This document shows positions 42,092 to 50,855 of a DNA stretch of 64,000 nt, one piece after another. The stretch comes from Eggerthella timonensis. GTDB taxonomy: Bacteria; Actinomycetota; Coriobacteriia; Coriobacteriales; Eggerthellaceae. The translations under genes were made by a program, and so were the position numbers. The first letter of the stretch is position 1. Each line of letters opens with the position of its first letter. The stretch is from contig NZ_FXXA01000002.1 of NCBI RefSeq assembly GCF_900184265.1, positions 1,908,539 through 1,972,538 of the forward strand, written 5' to 3'. Under the pieces are notes generated by a model that had not been told where the DNA came from, searched no databases, and saw nothing but the letters and a program-made list of their open reading frames with translations.

Positions 42092-42763
42092 ATGAGCACT
42101 CCCGAGCACGATGGGCGCACCTCCCGCAACGAGCGCATGCGCGCGCAGCTGGCGTCGGGCGCATGGACCGACGCCGCCGATGCCTCGCTCATGCGCGACC
42201 ATGAGCGCGCCGTGGCCGTCATGCGGCGCTACAACACCGATCCGGATCTCGACGACGCGGCGCGCGAGGCGCTGCTGCGCGAGCTGTTCGGCGCGTTCGG
42301 CGAGCACTCGTCTGTCACCACGGGCGCCCAGGTCGACTACGGGTACAACATCCGCGTGGGCAAGCGCTGCTTCTTCAACTACAACTGCGTGTTCCTGGAC
42401 GGCGCGCCCATCACGTTCGGCGACGACGTGTGGGTGGGGCCGAACTGCACGTTCGTCACGCCGCTGCACCCCCTCGTGGGCCGCGAGCGCGCGATGCGCA
42501 TCGACGAGGACGGCGCGTCCCACGTGTGGGAGCGCGACCTGCCCATCACTGTGGGCAGCGACGTGTGGATCGCCAGCAACGTCACCGTGAACCCGGGCGT
42601 GACCATCGGCGAGGGCGCGGTCATCGGGTCGGGCAGCGTGGTGACGAAAGACGTGCCGCCGCGCACCATCGCGTTCGGCAACCCCTGCCGGGCAGTGCGC
42701 GCCATCACCGAGGACGACAGCATCGAGGACGCGCTGGCGGCCGCAGGCCTGCTGGCACGATAG
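42092..42763 (+). CDS. Maltose/galactoside O-acetyltransferase-like (LbH) enzyme
   Basis: 223 residues. N-terminal Mac helix region (M-R-A-Q-L-A-S-G), then a left-handed beta-helix with hexapeptide repeats (Y-N-I-R-V-G-K-R-C-F-F-N-Y-N-C-V-F-L-D) and the catalytic His in T-P-L-H-P-L. C-terminal V-I-G-S-G-S-V-V-T-K-D-V-P-P and G-N-P-C-R. It transfers acetyl from CoA to a sugar hydroxyl. An insert of about 12 residues after the catalytic His is unusual. ATG 42092; GTG 42083 also possible. Confidence 0.92.
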   Translation: MSTPEHDGRTSRNERMRAQLASGAWTDAADASLMRDHERAVAVMRRYNTDPDLDDAAREALLRELFGAFGEHSSVTTGAQVDYGYNIRVGKRCFFNYNCVFLDGAPITFGDDVWVGPNCTFVTPLHPLVGRERAMRIDEDGASHVWERDLPITVGSDVWIASNVTVNPGVTIGEGAVIGSGSVVTKDVPPRTIAFGNPCRAVRAITEDDSIEDALAAAGLLAR

Positions 42764-42886
42764 GGCGAAGGGGGCGCTCTCGCGCTTGCGGGGCGAGCGA
42801 TCCTTCGCAAACGATGGAAGTGCCGCGGCCGCACGCCGGTTCGCCGACCGCTTCGCTATACTGGTTCGCGACAGAAAGGAGCCTCA

Positions 42887-43483
42887 ATGACCGAACCCGC
42901 ACGCAAGCCGGGCATCTCCCGGTGGATCGTCCCCGTGCTGACGGTGCTCGCCATGAGCGGCACGACGGCGGTGTTCGTGCTCGTGCCCTTCGCCGAGGGC
43001 GACGTCGCGGTCGGCGTCCTGGCTGCGGTGGCGTTCGGCGGCGGCCTCGTGCTGGCCGTGGCGAACGTCGTGCAGGCCGTGGTCATGGCGGTGTCGAAGC
43101 GGGCCGGGCTCCTCGCGTTCTCCCGGCGCGCGATGCTGCTGGTGAAGCTGGGGCTCGTGCCGTTCTACCTCGCGGGCGCCGTGCTCATCGCAGCGCTCGG
43201 CGTGATGTCGATCCTGCCGTTCGGCATCATGCTGCCGTTCGTGGCCATCGGGCCGCTCGTGACGTTCGGCTGGGCGGTCCTGGCGTGCTGCTCGGCGTGG
43301 ACGTTCGTCTACGCCGCGGGGCTGTGGCGCGCGGGGCTGCTGTCCTCCGCCGCGTGCGTGGCCTCCTGCGTCCTGTCGCTGTTCTTCGTCGCAGACGTGG
43401 CGTGCGCCGTCGTGCTGTTCGCCTACGGCCGCAAGCGCGAGCGCATGCTGCCCGTCGCCCCGCAGGTTCGGGGGCTCGCATGA
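42887..43483 (+). CDS. Five-helix membrane protein, unknown function
   Basis: 198 residues from an ATG with AGAAAGGA. Five hydrophobic helices (about 12-35, 40-68, 82-105, 110-140 and 145-178) and a basic end. No motif recognised. Its stop overlaps the pentapeptide gene by ATGA, so the two are co-translated. Confidence 0.78.
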   Translation: MTEPARKPGISRWIVPVLTVLAMSGTTAVFVLVPFAEGDVAVGVLAAVAFGGGLVLAVANVVQAVVMAVSKRAGLLAFSRRAMLLVKLGLVPFYLAGAVLIAALGVMSILPFGIMLPFVAIGPLVTFGWAVLACCSAWTFVYAAGLWRAGLLSSAACVASCVLSLFFVADVACAVVLFAYGRKRERMLPVAPQVRGLA

Positions 43484-44169
43484 CGGCCGTGGATCGTCGC
43501 GCAAGCTCCCGTGGGCTCCCGCAGCCGGCCCGTCCCGACATCCCCGGCGAACTGGTGGACGTGGACGACCTCGCCCGCTGGATCGAGCGTGCAGGCGGCG
43601 ACCTGCGCGTGTCCCATGTCTGCGTGCGCGGCGACGCAGCCGAGGAGGCCGACTTCGCGCTCCTCGAGCTGAGCGAGTCGCGCGTGGAAGGATGCTCGTT
43701 CGTCGGCTGCGACTTCGACCGGGCAATGGTATCCGACGTGGCGTTCGCGAACTGCGACTTCTCCAACTCCGTGTTCTCGCAGGCGAACTTCACGCGCTGC
43801 ACGTTCGCCTCGTGCAAGTTCACGGGCGCCGACTTCCTGGAAGCCGTGCTCTCGCGCGTGGAGGTGCGCGATTCCACGTTCGCTTACGCGTCGCTCGCGA
43901 AGGGGAAGCTCGCGGACGTGCGCGTGAGCACCACCGACTTCTCCCACGCCGACCTGGCCGAGCTGCGCCAGAAGCGCGTCGAGTTCGACGACGTGCGCTT
44001 CCTGGGCACGAGCTTCTTCCGGTGCAGCTTGGACGGCGTGGACCTGTCCACGTGCCAGCTGGCCGACATCGTGCTGTCGGACGCGATGGGAGAGCTGCGC
44101 GGATGCTCGATGGACCTGTTCCAGGCGGCCGGCATCGCGCGCCGGCTGGGCGTGAACATCAAAGACTGA
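43480..44169 (+). CDS. Pentapeptide-repeat protein
   Basis: 229 residues. From about residue 55 to 215 the chain is A(D/N)(L/F)xx pentapeptides (for example C-S-F-V-G-C-D-F-D-R-A, A-N-C-D-F-S-N-S-V-F, C-K-F-T-G-A-D-F-L), which form a square beta-helix. Some relatives mimic DNA and protect gyrase (Qnr/MfpA); others are of unknown use. The first 50 residues are different. Co-translated with the membrane protein before it. Confidence 0.9.
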   Translation: MTAVDRRASSRGLPQPARPDIPGELVDVDDLARWIERAGGDLRVSHVCVRGDAAEEADFALLELSESRVEGCSFVGCDFDRAMVSDVAFANCDFSNSVFSQANFTRCTFASCKFTGADFLEAVLSRVEVRDSTFAYASLAKGKLADVRVSTTDFSHADLAELRQKRVEFDDVRFLGTSFFRCSLDGVDLSTCQLADIVLSDAMGELRGCSMDLFQAAGIARRLGVNIKD

Positions 44170-44223
44170 GCAGGCGAGACGCGGCGGCGCCGACCGTCCG
44201 CCGCGACGTGACGAGGAGCGAGC

Positions 44224-46575
44224 ATGACCGAAGAGCAGCAGGCGCGCGGGCTGAGCGCGGCGGAGGTCGCCGAGCGCGTGGCCCGCGGCGAGGTGAACGT
44301 CGACGCGGGCGTGAAGACGCGCTCCGTGCGCCAGATCGTGCGGGAGAACGTGCTGACGCTGTTCAACGCCATCAACGCCGTTCTCGCGGTGTTCGTGCTG
44401 TTCACCGGCTCGTACAAGAACATGCTGTTCATGGTGGTCATCGTGTGCAACGCGGCTATCGGCATCGTGCAGGAGATCCGTTCGAAGCGCACGACCGACC
44501 GCCTGTCCATTGTGGCCAGCTCGAAGGCTGCCGTGCTGCGCGACGGCGCGCGAACGGAGCTGCCGCTCGACCAGCTCGTGCGCGACGACGTCATCGAGCT
44601 GGGACGGGGCGACCAGATCCCCGCCGACGCCACCGTGGTGTCGGGCGCGTGCGACGTCAACGAGAGCCTGCTCACGGGCGAGAGCAAACTCGTGAAGAAG
44701 GTGGCGGGCGACGAGCTGATGAGCGGCTCGTTCGTGAACGCGGGCACGGTGCTGGCGCGCGTGCGGCACGTCGGGGCCGAGAACTACGCGGCCAAGATCA
44801 GCGCCGAGGCCAAGCAGCACAAGGCGGTCAACTCCGAGATCATGAACAGCCTGAACGGCATCATCAGGTTCGTCAGCGTCATCATCTTCCCGCTGGGGGC
44901 CTTGCTGTTCGCGCGCCAGTTCTTCAGCGGCGAGCACGTGGCGCTGAACGACGCCATCCTCTCGACGGTGGCCGCGCTCGTGGGCATGATCCCCGAGGGG
45001 CTCATCCTGCTCACGTCCACGGTGCTGGCCGTGGCCGTGGTGCGCCTGGCGAAGTCGAAGGTGCTCGTGCAGCAGCTGTACTGCATCGAGACGCTCGCGC
45101 GCGTGGACACGCTGTGCCTCGACAAGACGGGAACCATCACCACGGGCAAGATGGAGGTGGCGGCCGTCGAGCCTCTTCCGGGCGTCGAGCGGGCGGTCGT
45201 GGACACGGCGCTCGCGTCCATCGCGCGTGCCGACGAGGACCCGAACGACACGGCGCTCGCCATCGTCGAGCATTACGCGGGCGGCGGCGTCGAGACGCTG
45301 CAGCCTGCGCGCATGGTGCCGTTCTCGTCCGATAAGAAGTGGTCGGGCGCTGCGTTCGAGGGCGGCGCGTGCTACGTGATGGGCGCGGGGCAGTTCGTGC
45401 TGGGTGACGGGTTCGCCACGGTGGCCGACCGGCAGAACGAGTTGGCCGCCGATGCGCGCGTGCTGCTGCTGGCACGGGTGGACGGCTTCGACGCGGACGG
45501 CGCCATCGTGGGCGCGCCCGAGCCGCTCGGGTTCGTCGCCATCCACGACCAGATCCGCGCGACGGCCGCCCAGACTATTCGCTTCTTCAAGGAGCAGGGC
45601 GTCGATCTCAAGGTGATCTCGGGCGACGACCCGCGCACCGTGTCGGGCATCGCGCTCAAGGTGGGCGTGCCGCATGCCGAGGCCTACGTCGACGCCACCA
45701 CGCTGGCCGACGACGCCGCCATCGCCGACGCCATCGAGCGCTACAGCGTGTTCGGCCGCGTGAAGCCTGAGCAGAAGAAGGCGTTCGTCGTGGCCCTCCA
45801 GGCCAAGAAGCACATCGTGGCCATGACGGGCGACGGCGTGAACGACACGCTCGCGCTCAAGCAGGCCGACTGCAGCGTGGCCATGGCGGCCGGCTCGGAC
45901 GCGGCGCGCAACGTGGCGCAGCTCGTGCTCGTGGACAACGACTTCGCCGCCATGCCGAAGGTGGTGGCCGAGGGGCGGCGCTCCATCAACAACCTGCAGC
46001 GCTCGGCGTCGCTGTTCCTCGTGAAGACGCTCTTGTCCATGGCGCTGGCCGTGCTGTTCATCCTGCTGCCGTGGCAGTACCCGTTCCAGCCCATCCAGAT
46101 GACGCTCATCAGCGCGTTCACCATCGGGCTGCCGTCGTTCGTGCTGGCGCTCGAGCCCAACAAGGATCGCATCAAAGGGCGCTTCCTGGAGAACGTCGTC
46201 GTGAAGTCGATCCCCGGCGCCATCTGCGCGGTGCTCACGATCCTCGTCGTGAACGTGGTGGGCTACGAGTTCCTGCACCTCGACTACGCGCACGTGTCCA
46301 CGCTGTGCGTGCTGCTCACGGCATGGGTGGGCGCGCTTCTGATCGTGCGGCTGTCCATCCCGTTCACGCCCATCCGCGCCGCGCTGCTCGTCGCGGTGGT
46401 GGGCGGTACGGTGCTCGGGGCCACGGTGCTGCACGCTCTGTTCGGCATCGAGCCGTTCACGTTCGGCATGACCGTGCTGTTCACCATCCTGGCCATCGGC
46501 GTGACCGGCCTGTTCCACGTGCTGTTCAACGTGTTTGGCGCCTGGCACGCCAAGCGCCTTGCGACCATGGCGTGA
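44224..46575 (+). CDS. P-type cation ATPase, CtpE-like
   Basis: 783 residues. Actuator loop with L-L-T-G-E-S, phosphorylation D300 in C-L-D-K-T-G-T-I-T, hinge G-D-G-V-N-D near 537. TM4 carries G-M-I-P-E-G-L-I-L-L-T-S, the motif of the CtpE group, implicated in calcium uptake in mycobacteria, rather than the M-T-P-E-M-L of MgtA. Ten TM helices. Metal inferred as calcium. Confidence 0.92.
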   Translation: MTEEQQARGLSAAEVAERVARGEVNVDAGVKTRSVRQIVRENVLTLFNAINAVLAVFVLFTGSYKNMLFMVVIVCNAAIGIVQEIRSKRTTDRLSIVASSKAAVLRDGARTELPLDQLVRDDVIELGRGDQIPADATVVSGACDVNESLLTGESKLVKKVAGDELMSGSFVNAGTVLARVRHVGAENYAAKISAEAKQHKAVNSEIMNSLNGIIRFVSVIIFPLGALLFARQFFSGEHVALNDAILSTVAALVGMIPEGLILLTSTVLAVAVVRLAKSKVLVQQLYCIETLARVDTLCLDKTGTITTGKMEVAAVEPLPGVERAVVDTALASIARADEDPNDTALAIVEHYAGGGVETLQPARMVPFSSDKKWSGAAFEGGACYVMGAGQFVLGDGFATVADRQNELAADARVLLLARVDGFDADGAIVGAPEPLGFVAIHDQIRATAAQTIRFFKEQGVDLKVISGDDPRTVSGIALKVGVPHAEAYVDATTLADDAAIADAIERYSVFGRVKPEQKKAFVVALQAKKHIVAMTGDGVNDTLALKQADCSVAMAAGSDAARNVAQLVLVDNDFAAMPKVVAEGRRSINNLQRSASLFLVKTLLSMALAVLFILLPWQYPFQPIQMTLISAFTIGLPSFVLALEPNKDRIKGRFLENVVVKSIPGAICAVLTILVVNVVGYEFLHLDYAHVSTLCVLLTAWVGALLIVRLSIPFTPIRAALLVAVVGGTVLGATVLHALFGIEPFTFGMTVLFTILAIGVTGLFHVLFNVFGAWHAKRLATMA

Positions 46576-46612
46576 ATGTCCTAAAGGGGGACAGTCCCCG
46601 TTTGGGACATTC
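46574..46612. repeat. REP-like hairpin
   Basis: GAATGTCCTAAA (46574-46585) pairs with TTTGGGACATTC (46601-46612), one mismatch, around an inner GGGGA/TCCCC hairpin. It begins on the ATPase stop codon. It can also act as a terminator. Confidence 0.8.
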
Positions 46613-46717
46613 GGCGCGCTTGTGGCGGGGATGCCCGTTTGCTATGATCGACTCCGAGGCGGCGAGCCTTCGGGCTCGCGATCCGACCAAGCGCATCGGC
46701 GCGGAACGGGAGGACCT

Positions 46718-46999
46718 ATGAACGGCAGCATCGGCAAGGTCGTCGCAGCGGCGACGGCGGCATCCCTGGCGTGCGAGATGCCGCTACCGGCCATCGTCAA
46801 CGAGGTGGTGGCGGAGAATCCCGGCGGTCTCGGGGACGACGCGTTCGCCGAGGCGATCGAGGCGGCGTTGGGGCGCGAGATCGCGACCGACCCCGGAGAC
46901 CTGCCCCAGGGGTTCGTGCACGAGGGGTACCTGCCCGAAATCCCGAACCCCGACGCGCCGCTGGGCCCCCGCCGCCCGGAACGGGAGTTCCCCCGCTAA
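46718..46999 (+). CDS. Small protein, unknown function
   Basis: 93 residues from an ATG with GGGAGGA. Start N-G-S-I-G-K-V-V-A-A-A-T-A-A-S-L is weakly hydrophobic; the second half is acidic and Pro-rich (P-E-I-P-N-P-D-A-P-L-G-P-R-R-P). No family. It lies between the REP-like hairpin and the toxin-antitoxin promoter. Confidence 0.6.
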   Translation: MNGSIGKVVAAATAASLACEMPLPAIVNEVVAENPGGLGDDAFAEAIEAALGREIATDPGDLPQGFVHEGYLPEIPNPDAPLGPRRPEREFPR

Positions 47000-47003
47000 C
47001 CAA

Positions 47004-47032
47004 TTGCATTACGTAATGCATTGTGGTAGACT
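47004..47032 (+). promoter_or_regulatory. Promoter and operator of the RHH/PIN pair
   Basis: TTGCAT (47004-47009), 17-bp spacer, TAGACT (47027-47032). The perfect 16-bp palindrome TGCATTACGTAATGCA (47005-47020) covers the -35, an arrangement expected for autorepression by an RHH antitoxin. Confidence 0.8.
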
Positions 47033-47066
47033 CGGGGAAATCCGATGTGGCGAAGGCGGTGAGGTA

Positions 47067-47378
47067 ATGGCGGCGACGGCCACTTTGAACGTGCGTCTGC
47101 CCGAAGACTTGAAGGATCGCGGCGCTCAGGTGCTCAAGCGCGAAGGCGTGTCCGTGTCCGATGCGGTTCGCGGACTGTACGAGTACATGGAGAAGGAGCA
47201 GCGCCTTCCGGAATTCATCAAGCCGGCGAACGAGGACGCCCGCCGTGCGGCGGTGGGGCGCAAGCGATCCACCCTGCGCGACATGGTGGGCATCTTGCCC
47301 GCATCGCCATGCGTCGAAGCCTCGACCTCGTGGCACGATCATCTCGAATGGAAAACCCGCCCGGGCGTTCGCGCATGA
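47067..47378 (+). CDS. RHH antitoxin (RelB/DinJ-like)
   Basis: 103 residues from the ATG at 47067. The ribbon-helix-helix is residues 3-45: A-T-L-N-V-R-L-P-E-D-L-K-D-R, then G-V-S-V-S-D-A-V-R-G-L-Y-E-Y-M. The C-terminal part should bind the toxin. Stop overlaps the PIN gene by ATGA. It probably binds the palindrome at 47005-47020. Confidence 0.88.
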   Translation: MAATATLNVRLPEDLKDRGAQVLKREGVSVSDAVRGLYEYMEKEQRLPEFIKPANEDARRAAVGRKRSTLRDMVGILPASPCVEASTSWHDHLEWKTRPGVRA

Positions 47379-47821
47379 AAGTGCTGTTCGACGTCAACGT
47401 CATCATCGACGTTTGGGGCAAAACCGATGACTTCGCTTTTTCGTTCGAGGCCATGGACGTTGCCATCGTGCGCGAGTTCGAGATGTGCATCACGGCGAGC
47501 ATGACGCCCAGCATCGTGTACCTGCTATCCGCGCGGAAGCTCATGTCGCGAAAAAGCGCGCGCGAGGCGTTCGGGAACCTGGCGAGCTTGGTCGAGATCC
47601 TCGACGTGACGGCTTCCGATTGCCTGCATGCGCACGAGGCGTTCCAGGGCGATTACGAAAACGACCTCATCGCCTGCTCGGCGAAGCGCACTGGCGTCGA
47701 CGTGATCGTCACCCGCAACAAGCGCGATTTCGCGAAATCGCCGGTGCCGGCGCTCACGCCCGAGGAGTTCGTGCGCGCCTACAAGCCTGCAGACATGGAG
47801 TACGAGCTGGTCGAGTTCTGA
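47375..47821 (+). CDS. PIN-domain toxin (putative ribonuclease)
   Basis: 148 residues. PIN acidic residues: D6 in K-V-L-F-D-V-N-V-I-I-D, Glu in E-A-F-Q-G-D-Y-E-N-D-L-I-A with the D of E-N-D-L-I, and T-R-N-K-R-D-F near the end. All four acidic positions look present, so it should be active on RNA. Pairing of PIN with a RelB-like RHH partner is a known layout. Confidence 0.9.
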   Translation: MKVLFDVNVIIDVWGKTDDFAFSFEAMDVAIVREFEMCITASMTPSIVYLLSARKLMSRKSAREAFGNLASLVEILDVTASDCLHAHEAFQGDYENDLIACSAKRTGVDVIVTRNKRDFAKSPVPALTPEEFVRAYKPADMEYELVEF

Positions 47822-47828
47822 CGTACTG

Positions 47829-49073
47829 CTAGCGCCTTCTGCCGAAGCCGCTCGCTCCGTTGCGGCGCAGGGAGCGCGAGAAAGCCGCGCTTCCCACGGT
47901 GGACTTGGGCACGAACTGGCCCGCGAGCGCCTTCTCCGCCTCCGTCGGATCGTAGCCGTCGATGTCGAGCCGGGGGATGTGCTCGCCCAGCAGCTTCTCG
48001 ATGTCGAGCAGTTGCGCCTTGGCCTCCGGGCTGACGAACGAGATGGCGTAGCCGGTCTCGCCGGCGCGTCCCGTGCGGCCGATGCGGTGCACGTAGTCCT
48101 CGGGGCTCTCGGGCAGGTCGTAGTTCACCACGTACTCGATGTTCGACACGTCGATGCCGCGGGCCAGCACGTCGGTTGCCACGAGGACGTCGATATCGCC
48201 CTTGCTGAAGCCCTCGAGCGCGCGCTTGCGCTGCACCTGCGTCTTGTCGGAATGGATGGAGTCGGCGCGGAAGCCCGCTCGCTTCAGCTGGCCCGTGCAG
48301 ATCTCGGCGCGCGTCTTCGTGTCGGTGAACACGATGACGCGTTTGCTGCCGCGCTGCTGGAGCACGAGGCGCAAAAGCTCCGGCTTCTTCATCGGGCCGA
48401 CGGGGACGATGAACTGGTCGATGGTGTCGGCCGTCTCGCCTTTGTGGGACACCTCGACGAACGCGGGATCCTTCAGGATGGAGGACACGCTCTGCATGAC
48501 CTTGCGGTCGAGCGTGGCCGAGAACAGCAGCGTTTGGCGCGAGGAGGGCGTGGCGGCCACGATCTTCTTCATGGTGGGCCAAAAGCCCATGTCGAGCATG
48601 CGGTCGGCCTCGTCCAGCACGAGTATCTCCACGTCGCGCAGCTTCACGTCACCGCGCTCCATGAGGTCGTAGAGGCGCCCCGGCGTGGCGACGAGAACGT
48701 CGATGCCGCGGCCGAGCTTCGCGATCTGGCCCTTGTACGGCATGCCGCCCACCACGGTGAGCATGCGGCGCCCCGATGCCTTCGCCAGCTGCAGGCAGGC
48801 GGCGTCGATCTGCTGCGCGAGCTCGCGCGTGGGGCTTACGACGAGCGCCCGCGGCGACCCGGGGCGTTTGGCGCGTCCAATGCGCTCGAACAAAGGCAGC
48901 GCGAACGCCGCCGTCTTGCCGGTGCCGGTTGTCGCGGCGGCCACGACGTCGCGACCTTCGAGGGCCAGCGGTATCGCCTGCTCTTGCACGGGGGTGGGCA
49001 CGGTGAATCCCATCCGCTCGACGGCGGACAGGGTCGTCTCGGACAGGCCGAGGTCTTGAAACGTCGAACTCAA
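47829..49073 (-). CDS. DEAD-box RNA helicase (RhlE-like)
   Basis: 414 residues from a TTG at 49073 with GGAG seven bases upstream, just before S-S-T-F-Q-D-L-G-L; the frame runs on to 49166 without signal. Q motif T-P-V-Q-E-Q-A-I-P, motif I A-T-T-G-T-G-K-T, DEAD in L-V-L-D-E-A-D-R-M-L-D-M-G-F, S-A-T, and motif VI H-R-I-G-R-T-G-R-A-G. A short basic C-tail (G-F-G-R-R-R) as in RhlE. It unwinds structured RNA for ribosome assembly or decay. Confidence 0.94.
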   Translation of the reverse strand: MSSTFQDLGLSETTLSAVERMGFTVPTPVQEQAIPLALEGRDVVAAATTGTGKTAAFALPLFERIGRAKRPGSPRALVVSPTRELAQQIDAACLQLAKASGRRMLTVVGGMPYKGQIAKLGRGIDVLVATPGRLYDLMERGDVKLRDVEILVLDEADRMLDMGFWPTMKKIVAATPSSRQTLLFSATLDRKVMQSVSSILKDPAFVEVSHKGETADTIDQFIVPVGPMKKPELLRLVLQQRGSKRVIVFTDTKTRAEICTGQLKRAGFRADSIHSDKTQVQRKRALEGFSKGDIDVLVATDVLARGIDVSNIEYVVNYDLPESPEDYVHRIGRTGRAGETGYAISFVSPEAKAQLLDIEKLLGEHIPRLDIDGYDPTEAEKALAGQFVPKSTVGSAAFSRSLRRNGASGFGRRR

Positions 49074-49309
49074 AGCGTATCTCCAAGCGTCATTGCAGGA
49101 TTCGCGCGGTGCGGCCGGGTCGGCGCGCGTCGCGTGCGGCGCGGAAACAGGGTGCGCGCCGATCACCTGCGTCTATGATAGCGCATTGGGGGCGCATGCG
49201 GGTCGTCTGCGCGAATACGCCGCAACCGGAGGCGTTGCCGACGCGCCGGACGGAGCAGGGGGTGGGTGCCTCGGCTTGCTCGTTTCTGGGATATACGAGT
49301 TTTTCTCGT

Positions 49310-49376
49310 TCATGCACGCTTTTGTCAACCATTTCCAGGCATTTGAGGCTGTTTTGGTTGACAAAAGCGTGCATGA
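49310..49376. repeat. Long hairpin, 22-bp perfect arms
   Basis: Arms 49310-49331 and 49355-49376 are exact complements with a 23-nt loop. A smaller ACGAG/CTCGT hairpin precedes it (49296-49310). It lies in the 400-bp gap between the MFS gene and the helicase, where no gene is seen. Confidence 0.85.
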
Positions 49377-49476
49377 GCAGATCTTCGCCGTCTTGTTCGC
49401 AGGTCTCGGGCGGGATCGCGATTATCGTGCAACAGGGAGCTTTTTCGCAGCGTTTGTCGGCGGGAGAGGACCCTGG

Positions 49477-50733
49477 CTACTTCGACTCGCGGGCGGTCGC
49501 CGCGGTGCGGGCGGTCTCGGCGGCAGTTTCGGCGCTGCGGCGCGCGGTCGTCCGCACGAGCGCCAATGCCAACGCGGCGGCCGCGAGGGCGAACAGCGCT
49601 CCGACGGGGCCGGTGGCCAGCAGGCCTCCCGCGTTCACCACGAGGCCGCCCGCGAACGATCCCAGCGCGATGCCGGCGTTGAACGCCATAGGGTGCAGCG
49701 AGGCGGAGAACGTGAGGGCGCTGGGGTAGTCGGTGCGGGCGACGTCCTGGAACAGCATCTGCACGGTGGAGTTCATCACGTACATGAGCAGGCCCACCGC
49801 GAGGATGTTCGCGATGCCTACGGCCCCAGCGGGAAGGCTCGCGGCCAAAAGCGCCAGCAAGGCCGCGTGCACCGCGAAGACGACGGGCAGCGCGCGCAGC
49901 CCGAAATGGCCCGCCACCCAGCCTGACAGCAGGTTCGAGCCCACGCATGCGGCGCCGAACAGCAGCAGCACGAGGCTCGCGCCCGCCGCGTCGAGGCCGA
50001 CGACGTCGGCGAGGACGGGGGTGAGGTAGGTGTAGAACACGTAGGTGGACGCCGCGCCGGCGAGGATCATGGCGATGGCGCCCAGCACACGGGCATCGCC
50101 GAGCAGGCGCAGCTGCGTGCGCAAAGTGGGCGTCGCGCTCGCAGCGCGCGCGGAGGAGCCGCGGGGGAGCGTCGGCAGCAAGGCGGCGCTCTCGGCCAGG
50201 CCGAGCGCGAACACGCAGGCGTAGGCGGCCTTCCAGCCGAACGGGCCGGCCAGCGCCGTGCCGATGGGCACGCCGATGACGCTCGACACCGAGAACCCGG
50301 CCAGCACGAGGCCCAGCACGGCGGCCACGCGCTCCTTCGCCACGATGTCGGGCACGTAGGTGAGCGCGAGGGCCAAAAGCGTGCCCGATGTGGCGGCGGG
50401 CAGCATGCGCGAGACGAGCAGCAGCGCGTAATCGCCGGCGAACAGGGTGAGCAGGTTGCCGGCGCTGAACACCGCCAGCAGCGCCGCCATCACCTTGAAG
50501 CGGTCGGCGCGCGCCGTGGCGAGCGCGACGACGGGCGTGGCGACGGCGCAGGCGAGCGCGTAGTAACCCACGAGATCGCCGACGAGCGTGAGCGGCTCGC
50601 CCAGCCCCTCGGCCACGGCGGGCGTGATGCCGATCAGCACGAACTCGGCGAAGCCGAGCGCGAACGCGAGCGCGATCAGCAGCGCCGCCGCGAACGTGGC
50701 GCGCCGGGGTCTCGTGTGGTTTCCGGTGTTCAT
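49477..50733 (-). CDS. MFS efflux transporter (DHA1/SotB-AraJ type)
   Basis: 418 residues from the ATG at 50733 with GGAGG. Twelve TM helices. Features: E-F-V-L-I-G-I-T-P-A-V-A in TM1, R-M-L-P-A-A-T-S-G-T-L-L-A-L-A near TM4 and the motif-C-like G-L-V-L-A-G-F-S-V-S-S-V-I-G-V-P-I-G in TM5, all as in the SotB/AraJ group of sugar or drug exporters. Divergent from a LysR gene 120 bases away that probably controls it. Confidence 0.9.
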   Translation of the reverse strand: MNTGNHTRPRRATFAAALLIALAFALGFAEFVLIGITPAVAEGLGEPLTLVGDLVGYYALACAVATPVVALATARADRFKVMAALLAVFSAGNLLTLFAGDYALLLVSRMLPAATSGTLLALALTYVPDIVAKERVAAVLGLVLAGFSVSSVIGVPIGTALAGPFGWKAAYACVFALGLAESAALLPTLPRGSSARAASATPTLRTQLRLLGDARVLGAIAMILAGAASTYVFYTYLTPVLADVVGLDAAGASLVLLLFGAACVGSNLLSGWVAGHFGLRALPVVFAVHAALLALLAASLPAGAVGIANILAVGLLMYVMNSTVQMLFQDVARTDYPSALTFSASLHPMAFNAGIALGSFAGGLVVNAGGLLATGPVGALFALAAAALALALVRTTARRSAETAAETARTAATARESK

Positions 50734-50855
50734 AGAGGCCTCCAACGAATGGTCCTTGTTTTCCTTATCCACCGTACCGCTCTCGTGGTAAAATAGCTAA
50801 TGCTTATAATGAAAGCCTTTATATGCCTATTGGGTATACCGAAACGGAGGCCGTC

